Positions 8,135 through 16,911 of a stretch of DNA of 64,000 nt are shown piece after piece (the first letter of the stretch is position 1; every line of letters begins with the position of its first letter). Under the pieces are notes generated by a model, which saw only the letters and a list, made by a program, of their open reading frames with translations, did no database searches and was not told where the DNA came from. A program made the translations under genes and the position numbers. The stretch covers positions 82,210 through 146,209 of the forward strand of contig NZ_QKPO01000015.1 of NCBI RefSeq assembly GCF_003258355.1, read 5' to 3'. Origin of the DNA: Confluentibacter sediminis. GTDB lineage: Bacteria > Bacteroidota > Bacteroidia > Flavobacteriales > Flavobacteriaceae.

Positions 8135-9622
8135 ATGTATTATTTAGGATTAGATATAGGAAGTTCTTCTATTAAAGCGGCTTTAGTTGAAGTTGCGACT
8201 GGGAAGAGTATCGGTGTGGTTCAAGAACCAGAACAAGAAATGAGTATGTTCGCTCAAAAAAATGGTTGGGCAGAACAAAAACCAGAAGATTGGTGGGTAC
8301 ATATATGTAATGCCATTACCCGTTTAAAAAAACAGTATAATATTTCAAGAACCCAAATAAAAGGTATTGGTATTTCTTATCAAATGCACGGTTTGGTAGT
8401 GGTTGACAAAGAAGGCAAACCCCTTAGAAAAAGTATTATTTGGTGTGATAGCAGAGCTGTAGAAATTGGTAACAAAGCTTTTGAAGAGATTGGTGAAGAC
8501 ACCTGCTCATCGAAATTACTTAACTCACCGGCTAATTTCACAGCCTCTAAATTAAAATGGGTAAAAGATAATGAGCCAGACATTTATAACAAGATTTATA
8601 AATTCATGCTTCCTGGAGATTATGTAGCTTACAAATTTTCAAATACTATAAACACAACTATCTCTGGTCTTTCTGAAGGAATCTTTTGGGATTTTAAAAA
8701 CAATACCCTAGCCAATTTTCTTTTAGAACATTATGGCATTGATGAATCCTTAGTACCAGATATTGTTGATACGTTTGGTTTACAATCTGTTGTGGATGAA
8801 AAAGGAGAAGCCGAAAGTGGTATTGCTGCTGGCACACCTATTTATTATAGAGCTGGAGACCAACCAAACAATGCCTTATCCTTAAATGTATTTAATCCAG
8901 GAGAAGTAGCTGCGACTGGAGGCACTTCAGGTGTCGTGTATGCCATAACAGACAGTTTATCTGTTAAAGAAAGCGCACGCGTTAACAATTTTGCACATGT
9001 TAACTATAAAAAGGATGAAGCGGCAAGAATTGGCAAATTGCTATGTATTAATGGCGCTGGCATCCAGTACAGGTGGTTGTTAAATAATTTAGATGTAGAT
9101 TCATATGAAGAGATGAATAACTTGGCTTCAAGTATTCCAGTAGGGTCTGACGGCGTTTGCTTAATTCCTTTCGGAAATGGTGCAGAACGTATGCTTAATA
9201 ATAAAGAAATAGGTACCAGAATCGTAAATTTAAACCTCAACAATCATCATAAAGGACATATTTGTAGAGCAGCTTTAGAAGGTATTGCCTTTTCATTTGT
9301 GTATGGAATGGAAATATTAAAATCTGATGGTATAAATCCAACTGTTATTAGAGCTGGAAACGATAATTTATTTCGCTCAGACATCTTTGCAAATACCGTA
9401 GCCACATTGATTGAGCAGGAAATAGAAATATATAATACCACTGGTGCTATAGGAGCTGCACGTGCTGCAGATTTACACAAAGGCGATTTTGAAAGCTTCG
9501 GAAAAGCCATCATTGACAACGATCATGTGATGACGTTTATGCCTTTTAAAGACAAGATACCGTATCTTGAGGCTTATCAGAATTGGAAAAACGAATTAGA
9601 AATCATATTAAATAACAAATAA
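8135..9622 (+). CDS. xylB: Xylulokinase
   Basis: 495 residues of the FGGY kinase family, the usual length for XylB. The N-terminal phosphate-binding motif LGLDIGSSSIKA (4-15) and the catalytic region around YQMHGLVVVDKEG, with IIWCDSRA soon after, are present. The C-terminal half has the ATP-binding GEVAATGGTSGVVYA and the FGGY-like region near NTTGAIGAARAA. It phosphorylates D-xylulose to xylulose 5-phosphate, which enters the pentose phosphate pathway. It is placed 3 bases after the regulator and 23 bases before xylA, so translation is probably coupled. The neighbouring xylose isomerase makes the assignment firm over other FGGY kinases. Confidence 0.96.
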   Translation: MYYLGLDIGSSSIKAALVEVATGKSIGVVQEPEQEMSMFAQKNGWAEQKPEDWWVHICNAITRLKKQYNISRTQIKGIGISYQMHGLVVVDKEGKPLRKSIIWCDSRAVEIGNKAFEEIGEDTCSSKLLNSPANFTASKLKWVKDNEPDIYNKIYKFMLPGDYVAYKFSNTINTTISGLSEGIFWDFKNNTLANFLLEHYGIDESLVPDIVDTFGLQSVVDEKGEAESGIAAGTPIYYRAGDQPNNALSLNVFNPGEVAATGGTSGVVYAITDSLSVKESARVNNFAHVNYKKDEAARIGKLLCINGAGIQYRWLLNNLDVDSYEEMNNLASSIPVGSDGVCLIPFGNGAERMLNNKEIGTRIVNLNLNNHHKGHICRAALEGIAFSFVYGMEILKSDGINPTVIRAGNDNLFRSDIFANTVATLIEQEIEIYNTTGAIGAARAADLHKGDFESFGKAIIDNDHVMTFMPFKDKIPYLEAYQNWKNELEIILNNK

Positions 9623-9645
9623 ACATTAACTAAATTATAATTACA

Positions 9646-10971
9646 ATGGCAATTATAGGCAACAAAGAATACTACAAAGGTATTGGCGACATTAAGTTTG
9701 AAGGAAAAGAATCCGACAACCCATTAGCATTTAAATACTACAACCCAGACCAAGTGGTTGCAGGTAAAACCATGCGTGAGCATTTTAAATTTTCAGTGGC
9801 ATACTGGCATACATTCTGCGGACAAGGAAGTGATCCATTTGGTCCTGGAACACAAAGTTTTGAATGGGATAAATCTTCTGATGCGATTCAAGCTGCAAAA
9901 GATAAAGCAGATGCTGCTTTCGAATTTATTACCAAAATGGGATTTGGTTACTACTGTTTCCACGATTTCGATTTAATTAGAGAAGGTGCAACATTTGCTG
10001 AATCTGAATCTAGATTAGCAACTATCACAGACTATCTAAAAGAAAAACAAGCCGCATCAGGTGTTAAATTACTTTGGGGTACTGCAAACTGTTTCTCTAA
10101 CCCACGTTACATGAATGGTGCATCTACCAATCCAGATTTCAATGTGGTGGCAAGAGCTGGTGGACAAATAAAATTAGCTTTAGATGCTACTATGGCATTA
10201 AATGGCGAAAACTATGTGTTCTGGGGTGGTCGTGAAGGTTACATGACCTTATTGAATACAGATATGGGCCGTGAGTTAGACCATATGGGACAATTTTTAG
10301 CGATGTGTAGAGATTATGCACGTGCTAAAGGGTTTAAAGGAAACTTCTTTATTGAGCCAAAACCAATGGAACCATCTAAACACCAATACGATTTTGATAG
10401 TGCAACTGCTATCGGTTTCTTAAAAGAATACGGTTTAGATAAAGATTTCAAAATCAATATTGAAGTAAACCATGCGACCTTAGCACAACACACTTTCCAA
10501 CACGAAATCGAAACCGCTGCAAAAGCTGGTATGTTAGGAAGTTTAGATGCTAACAGAGGTGATTACCAAAATGGTTGGGATACAGACCAATTCCCAAATA
10601 ACATTCAAGAAACAACAGAAGCTATGTTAGTTTTCCTTAAAGCTGGTGGTTTACAAGGTGGTGGTGTTAATTTTGATGCAAAAATCAGAAGAAACTCTAC
10701 CGATTTAGAAGATGTTTTCCATGCTCATATTGGTGGAGCTGATACATTTGCTAGAGCTTTATTGATTGCTGATAAAATCATGACTTCTTCCCCTTACGAG
10801 AAACTTAGAAAAGAGCGTTATGCATCTTTTGATTCTGGGAAAGGAAAAGAATTTGAAGAAGGCAAATTAAGTTTACAAGATTTATACAAAATAGCTCAAG
10901 AAAATGGTGAATTATCATTACAAAGTGGTAAACAAGAGTTGTTTGAAAACATTATAAATCAATATATCTAA
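9646..10971 (+). CDS. xylA: Xylose isomerase
   Basis: 441 residues, the size of class II xylose isomerases. Visible signatures are [18 protein letters not shown] near the start, YCFHDFDLI with the catalytic His, [26 protein letters not shown], and [16 protein letters not shown] for metal and substrate binding, then GSLDANRGD. It interconverts D-xylose and D-xylulose in the cytoplasm using divalent metals. Last gene of the regulator-xylB-xylA operon, followed by a strong terminator. The start is ATG 9646 ([14 protein letters not shown]), as in the family. Confidence 0.98.
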   Translation: MAIIGNKEYYKGIGDIKFEGKESDNPLAFKYYNPDQVVAGKTMREHFKFSVAYWHTFCGQGSDPFGPGTQSFEWDKSSDAIQAAKDKADAAFEFITKMGFGYYCFHDFDLIREGATFAESESRLATITDYLKEKQAASGVKLLWGTANCFSNPRYMNGASTNPDFNVVARAGGQIKLALDATMALNGENYVFWGGREGYMTLLNTDMGRELDHMGQFLAMCRDYARAKGFKGNFFIEPKPMEPSKHQYDFDSATAIGFLKEYGLDKDFKINIEVNHATLAQHTFQHEIETAAKAGMLGSLDANRGDYQNGWDTDQFPNNIQETTEAMLVFLKAGGLQGGGVNFDAKIRRNSTDLEDVFHAHIGGADTFARALLIADKIMTSSPYEKLRKERYASFDSGKGKEFEEGKLSLQDLYKIAQENGELSLQSGKQELFENIINQYI

Positions 10972-11030
10972 AAATTGAATTTTGGCTTTACTTTTCAGTA
11001 AAATCAAATAATATTGATTGTGTTAATAAT

Positions 11031-11060
11031 AAAGAGAGGCTAATAGCCTCTCTTTTCGTT
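11031..11060 (+). terminator. Terminator of the xyl operon
   Basis: The perfect stem AAGAGAGGC/GCCTCTCTT with loop TAATA is followed by TTCGTTTTTATT. It lies 60 bases after the xylA stop. Confidence 0.9.
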
Positions 11061-11144
11061 TTTATTGGAGTTTCATTAAAATAATAAATATTTCATCAAC
11101 TTATTAAGCAAGAGTAATTTGTAATAATTTAATTAATATATTTA

Positions 11145-11154
11145 TAGTCGACTA
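11145..11154. promoter_or_regulatory. Candidate operator palindrome before the symporter gene
   Basis: TAGTCGACTA is a perfect 10-base palindrome 18 bases upstream of the start codon. It directly follows a near-consensus -7 box TATATTTA (11137-11144). Its position fits a repressor site. The protein that would bind it is unknown. Confidence 0.4.
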
Positions 11155-11172
11155 AACTAAATCATTTTTTAT

Positions 11173-12843
11173 ATGAAAACTTATTTTTTAGCTATGCAAT
11201 CGGTTCTAGAAAACTTAGATTGGGTAGTTCTCGGAGTTTATTTCCTTGCCTTAATAGCTGTAGCCGTTTGGGTAGTTTTACAAAAAGATAAAAATACCGA
11301 AGATTATTTTTTAGCGGGCAGAAATGTGGGATGGTTTGTTATTGGAGCTTCTATTTTCGCTTCCAATATAGGATCTGAACATGTTGTTGGATTGGCTGGA
11401 ACGGGATTTGAATCTGGAACCCCCATGGCCCATTATGAATTACATGCGTGGATCGTATTACTTCTAGGATGGTTATTTCTGCCTTTTTATATTAGAAGCG
11501 GTGCCTTTACCATGCCCGAGTTTTTAGAAAAAAGGTTCGACAGCCGTTCTCGATGGTTTTTATCTTTATTTTCGTTAGTAGCTTATGTCCTTACTAAAGT
11601 ATCCGTTACCATTTATGCAGGCGGTATTGTAGTATCTGAATTATTGGGAATTCCATTCTGGTATGGTGCCATTGGCATTGTGATTTTCACAGGAATATAT
11701 ACGGTTGTTGGAGGTATGAAAGCGGTTATCTATACGGAAACGTTACAAACTGTTATTCTAATCTTGGGCTCAGTAATTATAACTTATTTGGGTTTAAGAG
11801 AAGTGGGTGGATGGTCACAATTACGGGAAACAGTTATTGCTGTAAAGCCTGAGCATTTTAATATGTGGCGATCAATGCACGATTCTCAATTCCCATGGAC
11901 AGGTTTATTATTTGGTGGAACGATTGTTGGTATCTGGTATTGGTGTACAGACCAATACATAGTTCAACGAACCTTGGCAGCCAATAATATTAAAATTGGT
12001 AGACGTGGAGCTATTTTCGGAGCCTATTTAAAACTACTTCCTATCTTAATTTTCCTTATTCCTGGTATCATCGCATTTGCTTTATCCATTCAAAATCCAG
12101 AAGTATTTTCAGTAGAAAAAGCAGATAGAGCATTTCCTATGTTGGTAAAAACACTATTACCAGTTGGATTAAAAGGATTGGTAGCGGGAGGCTTAATGGC
12201 AGCTTTAATGAGTTCATTAGCTTCCGTATTCAACTCCTGCTCTACTATTTTCACTATTGATATTTATAAAAAATTACATCCAGAAAAAACAGAGAAAATT
12301 TTGGTTCAAACCGGTAAAATAGCCACTGGATTCATTGTTGTTCTAGGGATTATTTGGATTCCTATTATGGAAAAAATTGGTGGCGGAGTGATGTATCAAT
12401 ACCTTCAAAATGTGCAATCTTATATAGCCCCTCCAGTAACTGCTGTTTTTTTATTGGGAATCATTTGGAAACGAGTAAATTCTAAAGCTGCTATAGTAAC
12501 ATTATTATCAGGATTAGTTCTATTAATTTTACGCTTAGGCTCTGAAATATATTATCAACCTCAAATATCATCAGGTATTAAAGTTGAAAATTTCGCTTTC
12601 ATATTCGCTACCATTAATTTTGCCCACATGGCTATATTTATGTTTATTTTTTCTGTAATTGTATGTGTAACGGTTAGCTTGACTTCCCAATCACCTAATT
12701 ACGAATCGATTAAAGGTTTAGCCTTTGGAACACTTTCAGAAGAACAAAAACAAGCGAATAAGGATAGTTTTGACGCTATTGATGTGGTTCTTTCTGTATT
12801 ATTAGTGCTTATTGTAATTGGTGTCCTTAGTTATTTCACTTAA
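11173..12843 (+). CDS. Sodium/solute symporter (SSS family), probable xylose uptake
   Basis: 556 residues with about 13-14 hydrophobic segments. The first follows a short N-terminal stretch (WVVLGVYFLALIAVAVW, about 18-34). Family marks include EDYFLAGRNVGWFVIGASIFASNIGSEH in the first transmembrane pair and the VAGGLMAALMSSLASVFNS region of the sodium/substrate site. SGLT-like members move sugars with sodium across the inner membrane. Placement directly after xylA, with its own terminator and a palindrome in front, suggests xylose as substrate (inference). It has its own upstream region of 200 bases, so it is separately transcribed. Confidence 0.9.
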   Translation: MKTYFLAMQSVLENLDWVVLGVYFLALIAVAVWVVLQKDKNTEDYFLAGRNVGWFVIGASIFASNIGSEHVVGLAGTGFESGTPMAHYELHAWIVLLLGWLFLPFYIRSGAFTMPEFLEKRFDSRSRWFLSLFSLVAYVLTKVSVTIYAGGIVVSELLGIPFWYGAIGIVIFTGIYTVVGGMKAVIYTETLQTVILILGSVIITYLGLREVGGWSQLRETVIAVKPEHFNMWRSMHDSQFPWTGLLFGGTIVGIWYWCTDQYIVQRTLAANNIKIGRRGAIFGAYLKLLPILIFLIPGIIAFALSIQNPEVFSVEKADRAFPMLVKTLLPVGLKGLVAGGLMAALMSSLASVFNSCSTIFTIDIYKKLHPEKTEKILVQTGKIATGFIVVLGIIWIPIMEKIGGGVMYQYLQNVQSYIAPPVTAVFLLGIIWKRVNSKAAIVTLLSGLVLLILRLGSEIYYQPQISSGIKVENFAFIFATINFAHMAIFMFIFSVIVCVTVSLTSQSPNYESIKGLAFGTLSEEQKQANKDSFDAIDVVLSVLLVLIVIGVLSYFT

Positions 12844-12867
12844 GTTACTATTTATAAATCACTTAAT

Positions 12868-12899
12868 AAAAAAGGGTCTTCTATTGAAGACCCTTTTTT
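12868..12899. terminator. Bidirectional terminator
   Basis: The stem AAAGGGTCTTC/GAAGACCCTTT with loop TATT has an A-tract on one side and a T-tract on the other. It serves the symporter on the plus strand and possibly the small lipoprotein on the minus strand. Confidence 0.9.
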
Positions 12900-12919
12900 A
12901 TTATTATAAATCTATAGAA

Positions 12920-13195
12920 TTAGTCTTTTCTAACGTCATCAATTTTTTTATCAATGGCTTTACCAGCCTTTTTAACAGCATCTCCTATAGCATCAACAGC
13001 ACTTTCAATAGCCTTCCCTGCATCTTCTAATACTTCTTCTGTTGCTTTTGCTGCATCATCGGCAGCATCTTCAATCGCTTCACCGGCATTTTCAAGAACT
13101 TCTTCGGCAGAATCAACCTTTTTATTATTTCTACAAGATGTAAAAGCTAAGCTTAGTACAAATATTAAAGCGAACATTAATACCATTTTTTTCAT
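12920..13195 (-). CDS. Small Ala/Glu/Asp-rich helical lipoprotein
   Basis: 91 residues from ATG 13195, or 94 if the ATG at 13204 is used. The signal peptide MKKMVLMFALIFVLSLAFTSC ends in a good lipobox (FTSC). The mature part consists of amphipathic repeats of the type AxxAIEDAADDA/AGKAIESAVDAI, ending in a Lys/Asp tail. This predicts one long amphipathic helix, comparable to small lipoproteins with apolipoprotein- or YtxH-like helices. No acidic surface-export signal follows the Cys (CRNNKK), so periplasmic face retention is more likely. The opposite-strand ORF over the same bases reflects the repetitive codons. Function unknown. It stands convergent to the symporter and divergent from lacI. 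Confidence 0.75.
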   Translation of the reverse strand: MKKMVLMFALIFVLSLAFTSCRNNKKVDSAEEVLENAGEAIEDAADDAAKATEEVLEDAGKAIESAVDAIGDAVKKAGKAIDKKIDDVRKD

Positions 13196-13311
13196 TGAAA
13201 TCATTTAATTATTAAGTTATATATGCGAATAATTATACATTTAGATGATAATTTCTTAAAATTTTAAATTAAATTGATTTTAAATTAAAAATGTAGTTTG
13301 TTTTAAAAATG

Positions 13312-13319
13312 TATATTTG
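13312..13319 (+). promoter_or_regulatory. -7 box of the LacI-type regulator gene
   Basis: TATATTTG matches TAnnTTTG, 19 bases upstream of the start codon. No TTG box at the right distance is visible, so the promoter is incomplete by consensus and might depend on an activator. Confidence 0.45.
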
Positions 13320-13338
13320 ACATATTTTTTTAAGATCC

Positions 13339-14370
13339 ATGAAAAAACATACAGAAGTTACTATTTATGATTTAGCTGAAAAATTGAATTTAGCAACTTC
13401 GACAATTTCAAGGGCATTAAATGGTCATCATAGTATTAGTCAAAAAACCATTGATAAAGTAAAAAGAGCAGCTATTGAAATGGGATATCGTCCAAATAAT
13501 TTAGCCGCTAGTTTAAGAAATAAAAAAACAAAGACTATTGGGGTTCTGCTACCGACCATTGCTCAACCTTTTCTTTCTTCATTAATAAGCGGTGTTGAGA
13601 TAACAGCTCAAGAAGCAGGATATAATGTAGTTATTATGCAATCACACGACTCCTATGAAGAAGAGGTCAATTTAATCCAGTCACTATATAGCAGCAGGGT
13701 TAGTGGTGTTATTTGTTGCTTAGCAATGGAAACCCAAGACATCAAGCATTTCAAGATATTCACAGATAATGACATTCCGTTAGTCTTCGTAGATAGAGTA
13801 CCAAAACATGCGGACACCTACCGAGTGATGATTGATAATTATGCTGCAGGTTATAAAGCGACTAAACATCTCATAGACCAAGGATGTATAAACATTGCAC
13901 ATATTACTAGAGCTTCTGAATTTGGGAATATTTATAGTGAAAGAAAAAAAGGATATATAGATGCCTTAAAGCAAAACAACCTGCCAGTTGATAATAAACT
14001 TATAGTAAATCTTAAATCTGTAAGCTACGAAGAAACCGAAACAGCAACCAACAAACTGCTTAACTTAAAAAACCGTCCCGATGGTATTTTTGCAGCAGGA
14101 GACATGTTAGCCATTAGTGCCATTCAATGTGTTAAAAAAAGAGGCATTAAAATCCCAGAGGAAATAGCGGTAATTGGTTTTAACAATGACCCAAATTCTA
14201 GGATTATAGAACCTAATTTATCAACCATTTCACACCCGGCAGAAAAATTGGGTCAAGCTTCGGCAGAAATTATTCTAAAAAATTTAGAACAACCTACAAA
14301 AAACGACATTAAAGACATCACAGTTTTAAATACTGAGGTTATTGCTCGTGATTCATCCAAAAGAAACTAA
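13339..14370 (+). CDS. LacI-family transcriptional regulator
   Basis: 343 residues. The N-terminal helix-turn-helix (about residues 7-30: VTIYDLAEKLNLATSTISRA) is followed by the hinge region ending near GYRPNNLAASL. Residues about 62-340 form the sugar-binding Peripla_BP fold, with the characteristic TIGVLLPTIAQPFLSSLISG start, DGIFAAGDMLAISAIQ and VIGFNNDP. It is next to the divergent GH3/GH67 xylan genes, so it is the best local candidate for controlling them. The inducer would be a xylose derivative or xylo-oligosaccharide (inference). It ends 38 bases from the convergent GH3 gene. Confidence 0.93.
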   Translation: MKKHTEVTIYDLAEKLNLATSTISRALNGHHSISQKTIDKVKRAAIEMGYRPNNLAASLRNKKTKTIGVLLPTIAQPFLSSLISGVEITAQEAGYNVVIMQSHDSYEEEVNLIQSLYSSRVSGVICCLAMETQDIKHFKIFTDNDIPLVFVDRVPKHADTYRVMIDNYAAGYKATKHLIDQGCINIAHITRASEFGNIYSERKKGYIDALKQNNLPVDNKLIVNLKSVSYEETETATNKLLNLKNRPDGIFAAGDMLAISAIQCVKKRGIKIPEEIAVIGFNNDPNSRIIEPNLSTISHPAEKLGQASAEIILKNLEQPTKNDIKDITVLNTEVIARDSSKRN

Positions 14371-14408
14371 TTTTATCAGGCAGTTTATTAGCTAAGATAT
14401 CTACCCCA

Positions 14409-16679
14409 TTATTTTATAGCAATTAGAATCTCAGACATTTTTGGTGCACCCAGTTCAAAACTACGTTTCATAGGGCTTGAACCACCAACGTAGATTTTAA
14501 ATTCGCCCAATTCTATTGTTCTTGTACCATCTTCTTTCACAATTTCAAAATCTTTGGGAGTTAGTTCAAATTCCAAATCCTTTGATTCTCCAGGCTCCAA
14601 AGTCACTCTTTTTGTATTGATAAGTTGAAAATTAGGAACGGAGACAGATGCTTCTATATCTGATATATATATTTGAGCAACTTCATCTGATTTTACTTTT
14701 CCAGAGTTTGTAATTTTCACTTGCACTTTTACACTATCACTTTTTGAAATTGTAGTGCTAGCAGCTTTTATGTTACTATAAGTAAAGTTGGTGTAACTTA
14801 ATCCAAACCCAAAAGGATACATTGGCTCTTGGTTCATGTATTTATAGGTTCTACCTTTCATAGAATAATCATCAAAAGCTGGTAACTGATCTAAAGACTT
14901 TGGAAATGTTATTGGCAATCTGCCGGAAGGGGACACATTCCCAAAAAGAATATCAGCTACAGCCGTTCCGCCTTCTTCACCTGGATACCAAACCATTAAA
15001 ATAGCATCCGCTAATTCTTGTACTTCTGATAGATTTATAGGACTTCCTCCAGTAATCACAGCTACAATAGGTTTTTTATCTTCCGGATTTTTATCGGCTG
15101 CTTCTCGTAATTGCTTAAGATAAGCTATTTGGTTATCTGGTAAATCATAATCCAATCTATCCCCTGCCGTTGAAGAATCAATAGAATCTCCTTCCTCTCC
15201 TTGCAAGGTACTGGATAAACCCAAAACCACAATGGTTACATCGCTACTGCCAGCATGCCCAATAGCATAGTTTATAGGGTTTATATTAGGTTTATTAAGC
15301 ATAGCACCCAATCTATATTGTAACTGACTTGTAGGACTGATAGCTGCACTTACACCTTCTAAAATGGTTACCATATTTGAATTTACACCGTAGTAATTGC
15401 CTAAAAGGATTTCTATACTCGTGGCATTTGGCCCCGTAACAAAATATTTTGAAAGGTCATTCTTTAAAGGCAATATGCCATTGTTTTTTAAAAGTACGAT
15501 ACTTTTTTGGGCGGCTTCCTTCGCTAAGGCTCTATTGGTTTTTCCGTTTACCACATCAAATGAAATGTCATCATAAGGATTACTTCCCTTTGGATCGAAT
15601 AATCCTAACTTAAATCTAGTTTTTAGCAAAATAGCTAATTGGGTGTCTATATCTTTTTCTCCAATTAACCCTTCCTTAATAGCATTGGATAAAGCGGAAT
15701 ACGTAACACCACAATTAAGACTCACGCCGCTTTTTAATGCTAACGCAGCGGCTTCAGTTTCTGTTTTAACAATGCCATGCCCTCCTTCATTAGCTTGTTT
15801 GTAGTAATCTTCTAACGCACCACAATCTGTTAAAACATGGCCTTTAAAATGCCATTTATTTCTAAGTACATCAGTAATTAAATAATTATTTGAACAACAT
15901 GGTTCACCATTAGTTCTATTGTAAGCACACATTACAGATTCCACATTCGCATTAACTAAAGCTTCAAATGCAGGCAAATACGTTTCCCATAAATCTTTTT
16001 GACTTACCTCGGCATTAAACTCATGTCTTACTTGCTCTGGTCCACTATGTACCGCAAAATGTTTAGCACAAGCTGCTGTTTTTAAATAGTTTGGATTATC
16101 ACCCTGCAATCCTTTTACAAAAGCAGTCCCCAAAACAGCTGTTAAATAAGGATCTTCCCCATAAGTTTCTTGACCGCGACCCCATCTTGGATCTCTAAAA
16201 ATATTAATGTTAGGTGTCCAAAACGTTAACCCATTATATTGTTTGTAGTATCCTTTTTCTGCAGTAGCATTATACAAAGCTCTTGCTTCATCAGAGATTG
16301 CTGTTGATACTCTGAATGCTAAATCGGCATCGAAGGTAGCACCTAAACCAATAGCTTGAGGAAAAACGGTGGCGGCACAAGTACGACCAACACCATGTAG
16401 TGCTTCATTCCAGTAATCATAAGGAGGAATGTGCAAACGTTCAATGGCTGGTGTACCATTCATCATCTGACTTATTTTTTCTTCAAGTGTTAATCTTGAA
16501 ATTAAATCTTGAACTCTTTCATCTATTGAAAGTGATGGATTATAAAAAGGAAGTGAATCATAACTATTTTCAGATACTTTATTTACATTCCCTGAAATAT
16601 TTTCCCTCTTATTATTGCATGAAGTAATAACTAGAATGGATAAGATAATCAAAAGAGAAGGAAATATGGTTTTTCTCAT
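14409..16679 (-). CDS. GH3 beta-xylosidase / beta-glucosidase, lipoprotein
   Basis: 756 residues. The N-terminus MRKTIFPSLLIILSILVITSC is a lipoprotein signal with lipobox ITSC. The mature start CNNKREN lacks an acidic surface-export signal, so a periplasmic anchor is likely. The GH3 N-domain contains the substrate-binding KHFAVHSGPEQVRHEF and the nucleophile Asp285 in VLTDCGALEDYY. The TDCGA form is typical of xylosidase-type members. The C-domain (KSIVLLKNNGILPL onward) is followed by an Fn3-like domain from about residue 650. It would release terminal xylose from xylo-oligosaccharides. It is divergent from the GH67-GH10 operon, and the shared 232-base gap carries inverted repeats and a -7 box (16727-16734). 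Confidence 0.92.
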   Translation of the reverse strand: MRKTIFPSLLIILSILVITSCNNKRENISGNVNKVSENSYDSLPFYNPSLSIDERVQDLISRLTLEEKISQMMNGTPAIERLHIPPYDYWNEALHGVGRTCAATVFPQAIGLGATFDADLAFRVSTAISDEARALYNATAEKGYYKQYNGLTFWTPNINIFRDPRWGRGQETYGEDPYLTAVLGTAFVKGLQGDNPNYLKTAACAKHFAVHSGPEQVRHEFNAEVSQKDLWETYLPAFEALVNANVESVMCAYNRTNGEPCCSNNYLITDVLRNKWHFKGHVLTDCGALEDYYKQANEGGHGIVKTETEAAALALKSGVSLNCGVTYSALSNAIKEGLIGEKDIDTQLAILLKTRFKLGLFDPKGSNPYDDISFDVVNGKTNRALAKEAAQKSIVLLKNNGILPLKNDLSKYFVTGPNATSIEILLGNYYGVNSNMVTILEGVSAAISPTSQLQYRLGAMLNKPNINPINYAIGHAGSSDVTIVVLGLSSTLQGEEGDSIDSSTAGDRLDYDLPDNQIAYLKQLREAADKNPEDKKPIVAVITGGSPINLSEVQELADAILMVWYPGEEGGTAVADILFGNVSPSGRLPITFPKSLDQLPAFDDYSMKGRTYKYMNQEPMYPFGFGLSYTNFTYSNIKAASTTISKSDSVKVQVKITNSGKVKSDEVAQIYISDIEASVSVPNFQLINTKRVTLEPGESKDLEFELTPKDFEIVKEDGTRTIELGEFKIYVGGSSPMKRSFELGAPKMSEILIAIK

Positions 16680-16726
16680 GGCAATTAGTTCTATTTAGTT
16701 AAGTTTGGATGGCTATTTTAATACAG

Positions 16727-16734
16727 CAAATGTA
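16727..16734 (-). promoter_or_regulatory. -7 box of the GH3 gene
   Basis: On the minus strand the bases read TACATTTG, an exact TAnnTTTG match, 48 bases upstream of the GH3 start. No TTG box is seen 17-23 bases further upstream, so activation by another protein is possible. Confidence 0.5.
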
Positions 16735-16819
16735 TTGAATAATTTTTATTTTAGTTTTGATTGTTTTAGTTTTACGAATTAAATCATATTTTAAATAAAT
16801 CTTCCTCATTTTAATGGCT

Positions 16820-16881
16820 GCTATATTGCTAAATACATATAAATTGAGCACTTTAAAAAAAAATTGATAATGCAATATAGC
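16820..16881. repeat. Inverted repeat in the divergent GH3/GH67 control region
   Basis: GCTATATTGC (16820-16829) and GCAATATAGC (16872-16881) are perfect reverse complements, 42 bases apart. They lie between the two divergent promoters, with the right arm 30 bases before the GH67 start. The arms could be a pair of operator half-regions bridged by a dimeric or tetrameric regulator. Confidence 0.55.
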
Positions 16882-16911
16882 TGAAAATTATATATCTTTC
16901 ACACAAAATTT

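Noticed and set aside
12954..13208. Plus-strand ORF rich in Ala and Ser over the small lipoprotein gene
   Set aside because: It is the complement of a repetitive Ala/Glu helix gene. The minus strand has a good lipoprotein signal, while this frame has no recognisable domain or start signal.
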